Source of the DNA: Kofleriaceae bacterium | GTDB taxonomy: Bacteria > Myxococcota_A > Polyangia > Haliangiales > Haliangiaceae | Direction of reading: 5' to 3' | Length of the DNA: 52,147 nt | Assembly (NCBI GenBank): GCA_018058095.1 | Contig: JAGPCO010000047.1 | Location: 1 to 52,147 of the forward strand | Part shown: positions 1 through 8,595 of the stretch, one piece after another | How positions within the stretch are numbered: position 1 is the stretch's first letter | Layout of the letters: every line of letters starts with the position of its first letter | Made by a program: the position numbers and the translations under genes | The notes under the pieces: model-generated | Database searches by the model: none | Told to the model about the DNA's origin: nothing | Seen by the model: only the letters and a program-made list of their open reading frames with translations

Positions 1-86
1 TACCTACACCACCCCACCGGAGCGCCCACCGTCGCCGTCCTCGTCGGGCTCGTCGCCATTGACGATTCCCGGCGAGGGCGGCCTAC

Positions 87-1514
<1,428 letters not shown>

Positions 1515-1575
1515 GCCCGCCAGTCTACACGTGTCGTAGTCGTGAAGACCTGATCAGGGGGCGCGACTGCCCGAC

Positions 1576-1953
1576 GTGCGCAACGTGGCCCACCTCAAGC
1601 GGACCAACTACAACACCCTGGCGGGGGGCGATCAGTCCAGCTACGCTTCAGGCTCGGGCCGGGTGGTCACGTTCACCCGTGGCGCCGGCAACACCATGAC
1701 GCTGGGCTACGACAGCATCGGACGCCGGACGTTCGAGTACGACTCGTTCGACGCCGTGCGCAGCCGGCGCGACTACACGTACCTCCCCAACGGGCAGCTC
1801 GGGACCGTCTGTTTGCCGACTTACACTCTAGAGAACGACCCTGTGTGTCGGGCGAAGACAATCGCTCACGAGGCGCTCCACGCACTAATAGTCGAGGAAG
1901 ATCCAGTTCGGAGAATTGTCCAGCCCTGCTTTTCAGAATGCCGGGTGGACTAG
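1576..1953 (+). CDS. 5'-truncated RHS/YD-repeat protein with zincin-like toxin tip
   Basis: The reading frame is open from 1546. The first usable start is GTG 1576, but the fragment is probably the orphaned 3' end of a much longer gene. Residues about 35-80 match RHS/YD repeats (GYDSIGRRTFEYDS, then DYTYLPNGQLG). The last about 45 residues switch to an unrelated sequence carrying AKTIAHEALHAL, a HEXXH zinc-metalloprotease motif, followed by a short Cys-containing end. RHS proteins are large toxin-delivery shells whose variable C-terminal tip is the toxin. A HEXXH tip would be a peptidase. The signal peptide, shell and plug are absent here, so this copy is unlikely to be secreted by itself. 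It may be a silent cassette or a remnant. Confidence 0.6.
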   Translation: MRNVAHLKRTNYNTLAGGDQSSYASGSGRVVTFTRGAGNTMTLGYDSIGRRTFEYDSFDAVRSRRDYTYLPNGQLGTVCLPTYTLENDPVCRAKTIAHEALHALIVEEDPVRRIVQPCFSECRVD

Positions 1954-1958
1954 TGACG

Positions 1959-2267
1959 ATGCGCACCTTCGTGGTGATCTGTGGGCTTGCGGTGGCTGTT
2001 ATGATAGTTGTTAGTCGGAATTGGCCACAGCGCGAGTTGAGTTGGCCTCCAGAGCAGACGAATAGCCATCGTTCGACAGTTATTGGAATGCGAAGAGAGG
2101 AGTGCCGCCGCGGGATAGAACTCGAGCCTGGTCGTATGGAGTTTGCGTTCTTTCGAATGTGCGATATGCCACTCCCCGCAGCCAAGATCCGCAAACGAAT
2201 TCCCTGCGGCAGGTGGGTCATCCACACAGCACCAGGTCCAAGTTGTGGATTCCCGGCGAATGAGTGA
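1959..2267 (+). CDS. Small hypothetical protein with N-terminal membrane segment; candidate immunity protein
   Basis: This is a 102-aa frame starting at ATG 1959, five bases after the RHS fragment stop. Residues 2-18 (RTFVVICGLAVAVMIVV) form a single hydrophobic helix that could be a signal anchor. The remainder is polar, with five cysteines including one in the helix. No family is recognised. Base composition is lower in G+C than almost every other gene in the window. Genes lying directly behind RHS toxin tips usually encode the cognate immunity protein, which is the main reason to take this ORF seriously. No convincing ribosome binding site is present, so it could also be a chance frame. 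Confidence 0.4.
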   Translation: MRTFVVICGLAVAVMIVVSRNWPQRELSWPPEQTNSHRSTVIGMRREECRRGIELEPGRMEFAFFRMCDMPLPAAKIRKRIPCGRWVIHTAPGPSCGFPANE

Positions 2268-2674
2268 GCCCCTGAGGGAGCCCCTCGCCCAGAGAGACTC
2301 TCATAGTCAAGGTCGTGAAGACCGTCCCGTGAGATCGAGCCGTGAAGAGCTGATCAGCGACCGCGTCGCGGAGTGGGGCGTTATGCAAAACCGGAGGGAT
2401 GGCTCGGGCCGGGTGTCCGGTGAGGGCGGGGGGCGGACGGTTTCGGACGGGGGTGTCCGGTGGGCCGGACACCCGCGATGGCAAGTGGCGGGAATGAGGC
2501 GAAAGGTTGGCTGGCGCGGGATGTGCTGCACCTGGGCGCATGGTGACGGAGTTGCAGAAGGAGACGGGCAAGGGTGGGGTGGTGCGGCGGATCCGGTATC
2601 TGCCGCTGGAGACGACGATGCCGGAGGGTGGGCCCGCGCTCGGCCTGTCGATCCAGTCGACAGTCCGCCCGAAG
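2268..2674. other. Unassigned 407-bp stretch with a perfect hairpin
   Basis: Several frames are open on both strands, but none shows a recognisable domain. The frame around 2540-2640 (VTELQKETGKGGVVRRIRY...) has non-random looking sequence but no family could be named. A perfect 10-bp palindrome GGGTGTCCGG-TGGG-CCGGACACCC occupies 2451-2474, and its left arm is also present at 2411-2420. No T-tract follows, so it is not an obvious terminator. It could be a protein-binding or recombination site. Confidence 0.4.
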
Positions 2675-3277
2675 TCACCGGCGCCGACCCGAGCGCGAAC
2701 GGCGTGTCCGCGGCGGCGGCCCTGCAGCGGCGGCGGAGCGTCCCAAACGCCGCGACTTTGTGGACGGGCCTTTCGCCCCCGGCGCCCGTGGCGCCACTGT
2801 TGACGCTGCGCCGTCACTGCCATCGGTGAGCGATTCCAGCATGGCGACGTCGACGAGGTCCTTGGGCCGGCCGGCAGCTCGCTTGTTCTTGATCAGCGCG
2901 TCCCGCCCGATCACGAACAATGGCCGCTTGAGGAAGCCGGCCTCGACCCGCGACGCCCAGGCCTGCGCGAAGGTGACCCCATCGATCCCGGTGAGGATGT
3001 CGATGCGCCAGGGCTTGTGACCGAGCATGAACACCTTGTCGGGCTCGGCGAGGATCGCCGCCGAAGGTGCCACCGCGGCGAACCCGAAGTCAGCCAGCGC
3101 GGCGTGCAGGCGCTTGCCGTTGGCAAGGGAGGCCTCGACGAACACGTCGAGGTCCTCGGTGAGCCGGGCCTCACCGTGGCCGGAGACGGCGTGGCCGCCG
3201 ACCAGGACGAACCGCACTCGTCGGTCGATCAGCGCACACAAGAACTCGCTCCAATCTTGATTCACCTCGATCTTCAC
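2675..3277 (-). CDS. Nucleotidyltransferase, MenT/AbiEii-like (putative toxin)
   Basis: GTG 3277 is chosen because KIEVNQDWSEFL is the usual family start. Residues about 20-45 hold the fold signature FVLVGGHAVSGHG followed by LTEDLDVFVE, where the GG turn and the paired acidic residues bind metal and nucleotide. The core continues to GRPKDLVDVAMLESL (about residue 150). Proteins of this kind are found as the nucleotidyltransferase half of two-gene toxin-antitoxin-like modules. The last about 45 residues are Arg/Pro/Ser-rich, look like read-through into unrelated DNA and are not expected in the family, so the 3' end may have been damaged by the rearrangement at 2268-2674. The small upstream ORF overlaps its 5' end and is the probable partner. 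Confidence 0.7.
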   Translation of the reverse strand: MKIEVNQDWSEFLCALIDRRVRFVLVGGHAVSGHGEARLTEDLDVFVEASLANGKRLHAALADFGFAAVAPSAAILAEPDKVFMLGHKPWRIDILTGIDGVTFAQAWASRVEAGFLKRPLFVIGRDALIKNKRAAGRPKDLVDVAMLESLTDGSDGAASTVAPRAPGAKGPSTKSRRLGRSAAAAGPPPRTRRSRSGRRR

Positions 3278-3416
3278 CGAACCAGACCCTTCGTAGGCGC
3301 TCGACTCCCGAGATGCGCTCTTCGAGGGACATCCTCCGGAGGTCATCGCGGTCGAGGCGCGCGGCCTCCTGGAACGTGCTCGCGACCCGGACCACGCGCT
3401 GCATCAGGCGGATCAT
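3171..3416 (-). CDS. Small partner of the nucleotidyltransferase (putative antitoxin)
   Basis: The protein is 81 aa from ATG 3416; an alternative start is ATG 3404. Residues 5-42 (QRVVRVASTFQEAARLDRDD, then MSLEERISGVERLRR) match the pattern of short proteins that precede this nucleotidyltransferase type, in which a VxxxxxFEEA strand is followed by a 'YYRSLSPEERLEIL'-like helix. The frame overlaps the nucleotidyltransferase by 107 bp. The segment SRLERVL still resembles the family end, while the Arg/Pro-rich last 20 residues do not. The true protein may therefore be shorter, or the module may carry a frameshift. Neutralisation of the neighbouring enzyme is inferred from gene order only. Confidence 0.55.
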   Translation of the reverse strand: MIRLMQRVVRVASTFQEAARLDRDDLRRMSLEERISGVERLRRVWFGEDRGESRLERVLVCADRPTSAVRPGRRPRRLRPR

Positions 3417-3590
3417 GGCTCAGGGGGCGACGGCGGCCAAGTGGTCATGCACCCATCGTTCCGCCGCCCGGGGCTGGCCGTCGCGCTGGGCGTGGAGGGT
3501 ACCCACCGCCAGGAACGAGTGCCGGCTCGCCCGGCTCGTCTACTCGTTTGCCGCCGCCTACCCCCTTTCGAGAGGGTGGGTGCCGCCAAC

Positions 3591-3713
3591 TAGCAGGCTC
3601 CTGAAGACCCGTGCCGGCGGCTCCTGCCGACGGGACGGCTCCGTGTTTTCAGCAGGCTGAGAGACCGAAAATGACTAGCAGGCTGCTTCTTCAGCAGGCT
3701 GCTAGGGCTACCG
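3591..3713. repeat. REP-like intergenic element, copy A (TAGCAGGCT family)
   Basis: The element starts TAGCAGGCTCCTGAAGACCC and ends with TAGCAGGCTGCT-TCTTC-AGCAGGCTGCTA (3675-3703), a near-palindrome with one mismatch in a 12-bp stem. Between them is GGGACGGCTCCGTGTTTTC followed by AGCAGGCTG. The same layout recurs at 44565-44670: a 5' TAGCAGGC box, GACGGGCTCCGTGGTTTCAGCAGGCTG, then a hairpin with the same TCTTC loop. It lies downstream of the methyltransferase and of the toxin-antitoxin pair. Copy number in the genome cannot be seen from here. Confidence 0.7.
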
Positions 3714-3762
3714 AATGACGGAGGGCGCTGGCCCTCACCTGAGAGGCACTCTCCCTGCGGCG

Positions 3763-4470
3763 CTACATGCGCTGGGCGATCACCACGAGGAAGCCGCCGA
3801 GGCGACGGGCGCCGGGCAGGTCGGCCAGCACGCGCTCGCCAGCGCGCAGGGCGCGGCCGAGGCCAGGCACTTCGTGCAGCCAGGCGGCCGGGGTGACGAC
3901 GCGGATGCCGCGCAGGCCGTGGTAGCGCAGCGTCGGCGGCAGGAGCACGCGCGCCTGCCGGGCGCTGTGGTAGGCGGTGAAGACGGCGTCGTCGGTGGTG
4001 GTCGGCGACACCGGGTGCGGCCGCTTGGCCAGCTTGATGAGGCGGCGCAGCGAGTGGGCGCCGTACAGCTCGGCCAGGACCCAGCCGCCGGGCCGGGTCA
4101 CGCGCGCCAGCTCGGCCAGCGCGACGTCGAGTTCCGGCACGTGCGCCAGCACCTTGAACGCACACGCCAGGTCGAACGCGCCGTCGGCGAAGGGCAGGGC
4201 GGTGGCGCTGCCCTGCACCACGTCGAGCCCGCGTGCGCGGGCCCGCGCCAGCATGCCGGCCGACAGGTCGACGCCGACGGCGCGCCGGGCGAAACCGGCG
4301 ATGCGCCCGAGCAGGAGCCCGGTGCCGCACCCGACCTCGAGCACGGCGCGGCCCTCGCCGTGGCGCCGCACCAGCTCGATCTCGAGGTCGTCGAGCAGGC
4401 GGTGGTACGGGCGCTGGCGTTCGCGCTCGTACCAGCCGGCGAAGTCGTCGTAGTACGCGCGTGGGTCCAC
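3763..4470 (-). CDS. Class I SAM-dependent methyltransferase
   Basis: This cytoplasmic enzyme (235 aa) is expected to transfer a methyl group from S-adenosylmethionine. Motif I is VLEVGCGTG (residues 43-51), motif II acidic residue is in AVGVDLS, and the post-II region reads GSATALPFADGAFDLACAFKVLAHVPE, followed by PGGWVLAEL. This is the Methyltransf_11/UbiE-like arrangement. The substrate cannot be told from sequence. It lies 24 bp downstream of the SPFH/SHOCT gene on the same strand, so the two may be co-transcribed. Small hairpins at 3721-3736 and 3741-3753 follow the stop but lack a T-tract. Confidence 0.9.
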   Translation of the reverse strand: MDPRAYYDDFAGWYERERQRPYHRLLDDLEIELVRRHGEGRAVLEVGCGTGLLLGRIAGFARRAVGVDLSAGMLARARARGLDVVQGSATALPFADGAFDLACAFKVLAHVPELDVALAELARVTRPGGWVLAELYGAHSLRRLIKLAKRPHPVSPTTTDDAVFTAYHSARQARVLLPPTLRYHGLRGIRVVTPAAWLHEVPGLGRALRAGERVLADLPGARRLGGFLVVIAQRM

Positions 4471-4494
4471 GACGCGGCCTGACGCGCCGCCAGC

Positions 4495-5547
4495 CTACAG
4501 CTTGGCGAGCAGTTCCTTCTTCTTCGTGTCGAACTCGGCCTCGGTCAGGATGCCGGCCGTCTTGAGCTCGCCGAGCTGCTTGAGCATGGCCATGATCTGG
4601 TCCTTGCTCTCGGGCGCGGCCGGCGCCGCCGGTCCGGCCGGGCGCGGGGCCTGGGCCTGGCCCATCATGTTGCCCATCTGCCCGGCCATGGCGAAGCCCA
4701 GGCCGATGCCAGCGCCCTGCATCGCGCCGCCGGCGTCGCCGCCCTTCTTCATGCCTTCGGCCGCGCCCATCATCATCTCGGCCTGGGCCAGCTGCTGGTA
4801 GCCGGCCATGCCGCCCGAGGCGTTGACGTAGGCGAAGCGCTCGACCAGCTTGTCGAGACGGTCCTTGTCGGCCTGGTCCATCGAGATCGTGAAGTCGCCA
4901 AAGCGCATGATCTCGACGCCGTACGGCTCGATGTGCTTGCGCACCGCGCCCAGGGTGAAGGTCTCGATCTCGTCGGTGTAGGCCCCCGACGTGACCTTCA
5001 TCATCGGCCAGTTCTCCTTCACGATCAGCTCGGCGATGTGGTCCTTGATGACCTTCTGGATCTGGCTCTTGAACCAGCCCAGGAACGCCTCGTTGTCGGT
5101 CGCGCGCTGGCCGACCAGCCCGACCACCAGCTTGGTCGGGTCCATGGCCTTGGCCGAGAACTCGCCGTGCACCATCAGGCGCACGCGCAGCTGGGTCTGC
5201 GGGTCCATCACGTCACCGACGGAGGTGCCGAACTTGATCGACGGCATCTCGCGGGTGGTGACGAAGAACACCTCGCAGATGAAGACGTTGCCGCCGGTGA
5301 ACTTGTCGACCAGCTGGCCCAGGAACGGGATGTTCGAGGCGTCGAGCGTGTGCCGCCCGGCCGAGAAGGTGCCGACGTACTGGCCGTTCTTGAAGAACAG
5401 CGCGACCTCGTCCTGATCGACCGTGAGCTGGGCCTTCATCGGGATGGTCTGGTCGGGGTGCTTGTAGACCCACAGGCCCTTGGCCGAGTCCGGCCGCGCG
5501 ATGGCGAGCTCTTTGACGCCGCCCTTGATGAAATCCATGATGCCCAT
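4495..5547 (-). CDS. SPFH-domain (YdjI-like) protein with C-terminal SHOCT motif
   Basis: ATG 5547 is chosen because GGAGG lies about 10 nt upstream. The open frame runs further back into the 19-bp repeat array only by chance. Residues 1-290 resemble the YdjI/'virion core protein' branch of the SPFH (stomatin/prohibitin/flotillin) superfamily, with a beta-rich N-terminus (GLWVYKHPDQTIPMKAQLTV...) and a long helical part ending near QQLAQAEMMMGAAEGM. A Gly/Ala/Met/Pro-rich linker follows, and residues about 315-350 are a SHOCT-type helical pair (ELKTAGILTEAEFDTKKKEL). Family members form membrane-associated oligomeric platforms and often accompany phage-shock-like proteins. No transmembrane helix is evident. 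The promoter must lie in or next to the minisatellite upstream. Confidence 0.88.
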   Translation of the reverse strand: MGIMDFIKGGVKELAIARPDSAKGLWVYKHPDQTIPMKAQLTVDQDEVALFFKNGQYVGTFSAGRHTLDASNIPFLGQLVDKFTGGNVFICEVFFVTTREMPSIKFGTSVGDVMDPQTQLRVRLMVHGEFSAKAMDPTKLVVGLVGQRATDNEAFLGWFKSQIQKVIKDHIAELIVKENWPMMKVTSGAYTDEIETFTLGAVRKHIEPYGVEIMRFGDFTISMDQADKDRLDKLVERFAYVNASGGMAGYQQLAQAEMMMGAAEGMKKGGDAGGAMQGAGIGLGFAMAGQMGNMMGQAQAPRPAGPAAPAAPESKDQIMAMLKQLGELKTAGILTEAEFDTKKKELLAKL

Positions 5548-5740
5548 TGCTGTCTTGCCTCCGTCGGTCCCGCCGAGAACTTGGCGAACGGCCCCAAACC
5601 TAGCACACCGCTGGCGACGTGCTGGCCTACCGCGATGCCCGGCGCTGGCCAGGGCGGGTTTCCGGTTCCGGTGTGCGGCTGGGGTCGGCGGTGGCGGCAC
5701 TCGTCCGTCCGGGCGCCCAGCGTGCCGGAGCGGAACGGCC

Positions 5741-6420
5741 CGTCCGTCCGTCCGGTGGGAGGCCGTCCGTCCGCCCTCCGTCCGGCCGTCATCCAGTTTG
5801 AGGCCGTTGTCCGGTTGGAGGCCGTCGTCCGGCTGGAGGCCGTCCGTCCGGTCCGTCCGGCCTGAGGCCGTGGAGGCCGTCTGTCCGGTGTGCGGCCGTC
5901 CATCCGGTGCGCGGCCGTCCGTCCGGCGTGAGGCCATGGAGGCCGTCGGTCCGGCGTGAGGCCATGGAGGCTGTCCGTCCGGTGGGAGGCCGTCCATCCG
6001 ATGTGAGGCCGTCCGTCCGGTGTGAGGCCGTCCGTCCGGTGGGAGGCCGTCGTCCGGCTGGAGGCCGTCCGTCCGGTGGGAGGCCGTCCGTCCGGTGGGA
6101 GGCCGTCCGTCCGGTGGGAGGCCATGGAGGCCGTCTGTCCGGTGGGAGGCCGTCCGTTCGGTGGGGGGCCGTCCGTCCGGTGGGAGGCCGTCCGTCCGGT
6201 GGGAGGCCGTCGCCGTCCGTCCGGTGTGAGGCCGTCCGTCCGGTGGGAGGCCGTCCGTCCGGTGGGAGGCCGTCCGTCCGGTGGGAGGCCGTCCGTCCGG
6301 TGGGGTGCCGTCCGTCCGGTGGGAGGCCGTCCGTCCGGTGGGGTGCCGTCCGTCCGGTGGGAGGCCATGGAGGTCGTCCGTCCGGTGGGAGGCCGTCCGT
6401 CCCGGGTGAGGCCGTCCCTC
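5741..6420. repeat. Minisatellite: about 30 or more copies of a 19-bp unit
   Basis: The consensus unit is GTCCGTCCGGTGGGAGGCC. It is repeated head to tail, most regularly from 6001 to 6400, with diverged copies (GGTGTGAGGCC, GGCTGGAGGCC, GGTGGGGTGCC) and occasional insertions of GGCCATGGA towards the left. Because 19 is not a multiple of 3 and the unit has no stop in most registers, long open frames appear on both strands, encoding 19-residue repeats such as PSVRWEAVRPVGGRPSGGR. These are a consequence of the unit and are not evidence of genes. The array fills the space between the divergently transcribed SPFH gene and the lipoprotein genes. Units are contiguous without spacers, so it is not a CRISPR. 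Confidence 0.95.
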
Positions 6421-6682
6421 GTGCGGCCCGTATGGCCATGCGCGGCCTCAGGTGCCAGCCAATGTCTGCCAAGTTACGATTTCTACAAGGCAAGAGGTGG
6501 CTTTCGAGGCGGCTCCACCTCACCCGCACGAGATCCGCTCGGTTACCGGACAGTGGAGGTCACGAAACGTCTTGCTGGCAGGGGGGGGCTGTTGTGTAAC
6601 GTGCCCCCACTTCCTGACACCGACGACCGGTGACGGGAAGGCCTCACCTAAGCTTGCAGACTCGCCCGGAGGTCCTTCGCCC
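6421..6682. other. Region upstream of the lipoprotein genes
   Basis: The 262 bp between the minisatellite and the first lipoprotein start contain no gene I can support, although one frame is open through it. The stretch 6460-6510 is locally richer in A+T and, with 6590-6610 (TGTTGTGTAACGTGCC), is the likely promoter area. No consensus -35/-10 pair stands out. Confidence 0.3.
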
Positions 6683-7528
6683 ATGGCTCGCACCGCCTCG
6701 CTCGCCTCGCTCGGCTCCCTCGCGTTGATCCTCCTGGCCGCGTGTGGCCCCGCGCCGCGCGATGGCGGCGGTGACGATGGCGGCGGCGGTGGTGGCGATG
6801 TCGACGCGCCTGTTGGCCCGACCTGCACCCCGACCGGAACCACCGAGACCGCCTGCGGCGACGGCGTCGATGAGGACTGCGACTTCTCGACCGACTGCGG
6901 TGACCCCGACTGCTTCGGCATCGCCGGCTGCCCCGACGGCGGCGGCACCGACTGCGAGGTCGAGACGCCGAGCATCTCGTTCCCGCTTCCGGACGGTGTG
7001 TGCACCAACGCCAACGACGTCAACACCTGCTCGGCCTACGAGGGCATCATGAACTTGTCGGGGTTCGCGGCCGGCGCGACCCTGGACGACCCCAGCAAGC
7101 TCCTGGCCATCTGCGTCAACATGGAGCACTCGTGGCTGCGCGACCTCGAGATCGAGGCGTACTGCCCCGACGGCAACAAGGTCGTGCTGAGCGACTTCGC
7201 CGGCCGCGTCGGAGGCGAGGTCTACCTCGGCCAGGCCAACGACGGCGACAGCTCGCAGACCCCGGTCCCCGGCGTCGGCTTCGACTACTGCTGGAAGCCG
7301 GCCGCCGGCAACCCGGCGATGATCGTGTACGCCAACGCCACCGGCGTCGACGTGCTGCCGGCCGGCGACTACCAGCCGTCGGAGCCGTTCACCGGCTTCG
7401 CCGGCTGCTCGCTCAACGGCGCCTGGAAGCTGCGCGTGGTCGACGCCTGGGGCGCCGACAACGGCTTCATCTTCGGCACCTCGATGATCTTCGACAGCAG
7501 CCTCGGCGACTGCCCGATCATCGAGTAG
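6683..7528 (+). CDS. Lipoprotein with Cys-rich DGxDEDCD motif and P-domain-like C-terminus (paralogue 1)
   Basis: ATG 6683 is chosen because GGAGG lies about 11 nt upstream and a signal peptide follows directly. The protein is 281 aa. Residues 1-21 end in LILLAAC, a lipobox, so the mature protein is lipid-anchored. A Gly/Asp linker leads to ETACGDGVDEDCDFSTDCGDPDC, cut here to its core: CGDGVDEDCD then DCGDPDC, the putative metal-binding motif common in myxobacterial surface proteins. The C-terminal half carries HSWLRDLEIEAYCPDG and NGAWKLRVVDAWG, typical of the proprotein-convertase P-domain jelly roll. No protease domain is present, so a binding or structural surface role is likely. The next gene is a close paralogue. 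Confidence 0.85.
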   Translation: MARTASLASLGSLALILLAACGPAPRDGGGDDGGGGGGDVDAPVGPTCTPTGTTETACGDGVDEDCDFSTDCGDPDCFGIAGCPDGGGTDCEVETPSISFPLPDGVCTNANDVNTCSAYEGIMNLSGFAAGATLDDPSKLLAICVNMEHSWLRDLEIEAYCPDGNKVVLSDFAGRVGGEVYLGQANDGDSSQTPVPGVGFDYCWKPAAGNPAMIVYANATGVDVLPAGDYQPSEPFTGFAGCSLNGAWKLRVVDAWGADNGFIFGTSMIFDSSLGDCPIIE

Positions 7529-7586
7529 CTCGCGTTCCCCCGTCCCGTTCCGCTCCCATCCGCACGTGCACCTCCGGAGGCCCCCC

Positions 7587-8447
7587 ATGCGTCGCATCAG
7601 CCTGCTCGCCGCGATCCTGACCCCGATGACCCTGGCCGCGTGTGGCCCCGACGTGCGTGACAACGGCAACGGCAACGGCACCGGGGTCGACGCCCGCGGC
7701 GGCGGCGGCAACTGCACGCCGACCGCGACCCAGGAGACCGCGTGTGGCGACGGCTTCGACGAGGACTGTGACAACGCGACCGACTGCGGCGACCCCGACT
7801 GCTACGGCGTCGGCTCGTGCCCGGCCAACCCAGGCGGCAACTGCGAGGTGCAGACCCCGAGCGTGTCGTTCGCGCTGCCCGACGGCGTGTGCACCCAGGC
7901 CGAGATCATGGGTATCCCGGACAGCGACCCGACGTACCCGAACTACTGCTCGGCCTACGAGGGCGTGATGAACCTGTCCGGCTTCGCCGCCGGGGCGACC
8001 CTGGCCGATCCGAGCAAGCTGCTCGCCATCTGCGTGAACATGGAGCACTCGTGGCTGCGCGACCTCGAGATCGAGGCGTACTGCCCCGACGGCAACAAGG
8101 TCGTCCTGAGCAACTTCGAGGGGCAGCAGGGCGGCGAGGTCTACCTCGGCCAGGCCAACGACGACGACGAGTTTGGCGCGCCGATCCCCGGCGTGGGCTT
8201 CGACTACTGCTGGCGCCCGACCGCGACCAACCCGGCGATGATCCCGTACGCCAACCAGGCCGGCGTCGCCGTGTTGCCGGCCGGTGACTACCAGCCGTCG
8301 GAGCCGTTCACCGGCTTCGCGGGCTGCTCGCTCAACGGCGCCTGGAAGCTGCGCGTGGTCGACGCCTGGGGCATCGACAACGGCTACATCTTCTCGACCT
8401 CGATGGAGTTCGACGGCAGCCTCGGCGACTGCCCCATCATCGAGTAG
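7587..8447 (+). CDS. Lipoprotein with Cys-rich DGxDEDCD motif and P-domain-like C-terminus (paralogue 2)
   Basis: ATG 7587 follows CCGGAGG at a normal distance. The protein is 286 aa. The lipobox is MTLAAC (Cys about 19), followed by an Asn/Gly-rich linker and CGDGFDEDCD...DCGDPDC. Long blocks are identical to paralogue 1, for example LLAICVNMEHSWLRDLEIEA and VLPAGDYQPSEPFTGFAGCS. The main differences are an inserted QAEIMGIPDSDPTYPNY segment and the linker. The 58-bp spacing and shared orientation suggest a recent tandem duplication and joint transcription with paralogue 1. The same exported, lipid-anchored role is expected. Confidence 0.85.
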   Translation: MRRISLLAAILTPMTLAACGPDVRDNGNGNGTGVDARGGGGNCTPTATQETACGDGFDEDCDNATDCGDPDCYGVGSCPANPGGNCEVQTPSVSFALPDGVCTQAEIMGIPDSDPTYPNYCSAYEGVMNLSGFAAGATLADPSKLLAICVNMEHSWLRDLEIEAYCPDGNKVVLSNFEGQQGGEVYLGQANDDDEFGAPIPGVGFDYCWRPTATNPAMIPYANQAGVAVLPAGDYQPSEPFTGFAGCSLNGAWKLRVVDAWGIDNGYIFSTSMEFDGSLGDCPIIE

Positions 8448-8595
8448 GCAACGCCGTACGCAGCGCGTCGCCATCGCGTCGCGCGATATGCGCCGGCCGC
8501 CACGTGGTGGCGGCTCGGACCAAGGTCTGCTGTCGCCAGCGACGTGGCCATGTGCTGTCACTTGCGTCGCGCGCCGCGTCGTCGCAGCGTGGGTC

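Larger units (their letters stand above)
1541..2357. repeat. Imperfect 17-bp direct repeats bracketing the RHS-tip patch
   Basis: CGTGAAGACCTGATCAG at 1541-1557 and CGTGAAGAGCTGATCAG at 2341-2357 differ by one base and bracket the RHS fragment and the small ORF behind it. A further part copy (TCGTGAAGACC) lies at 2313-2323. The enclosed DNA, especially 1810-2250, is visibly richer in A+T than the rest of the window, which suggests transferred DNA. Whether the repeats are insertion footprints is an inference. Confidence 0.5.

Noticed and set aside
2143-2829. Frames of 200 or more codons on both strands in the rearranged patch
   Set aside because: No domain, no ribosome binding site and Arg/Pro-rich composition. 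They overlap each other and the nucleotidyltransferase tail.
5741-6420. CRISPR array
   Set aside because: Units are contiguous, 19 bp long and have no unique spacers, and no cas gene is present.
5436-6633. Several overlapping long frames with 19-residue repeats in the minisatellite, including one joined in frame to the SPFH gene
   Set aside because: A 19-bp unit without stops gives such frames in most registers. There is no start context, and the SPFH gene has its own ribosome binding site at 5547.
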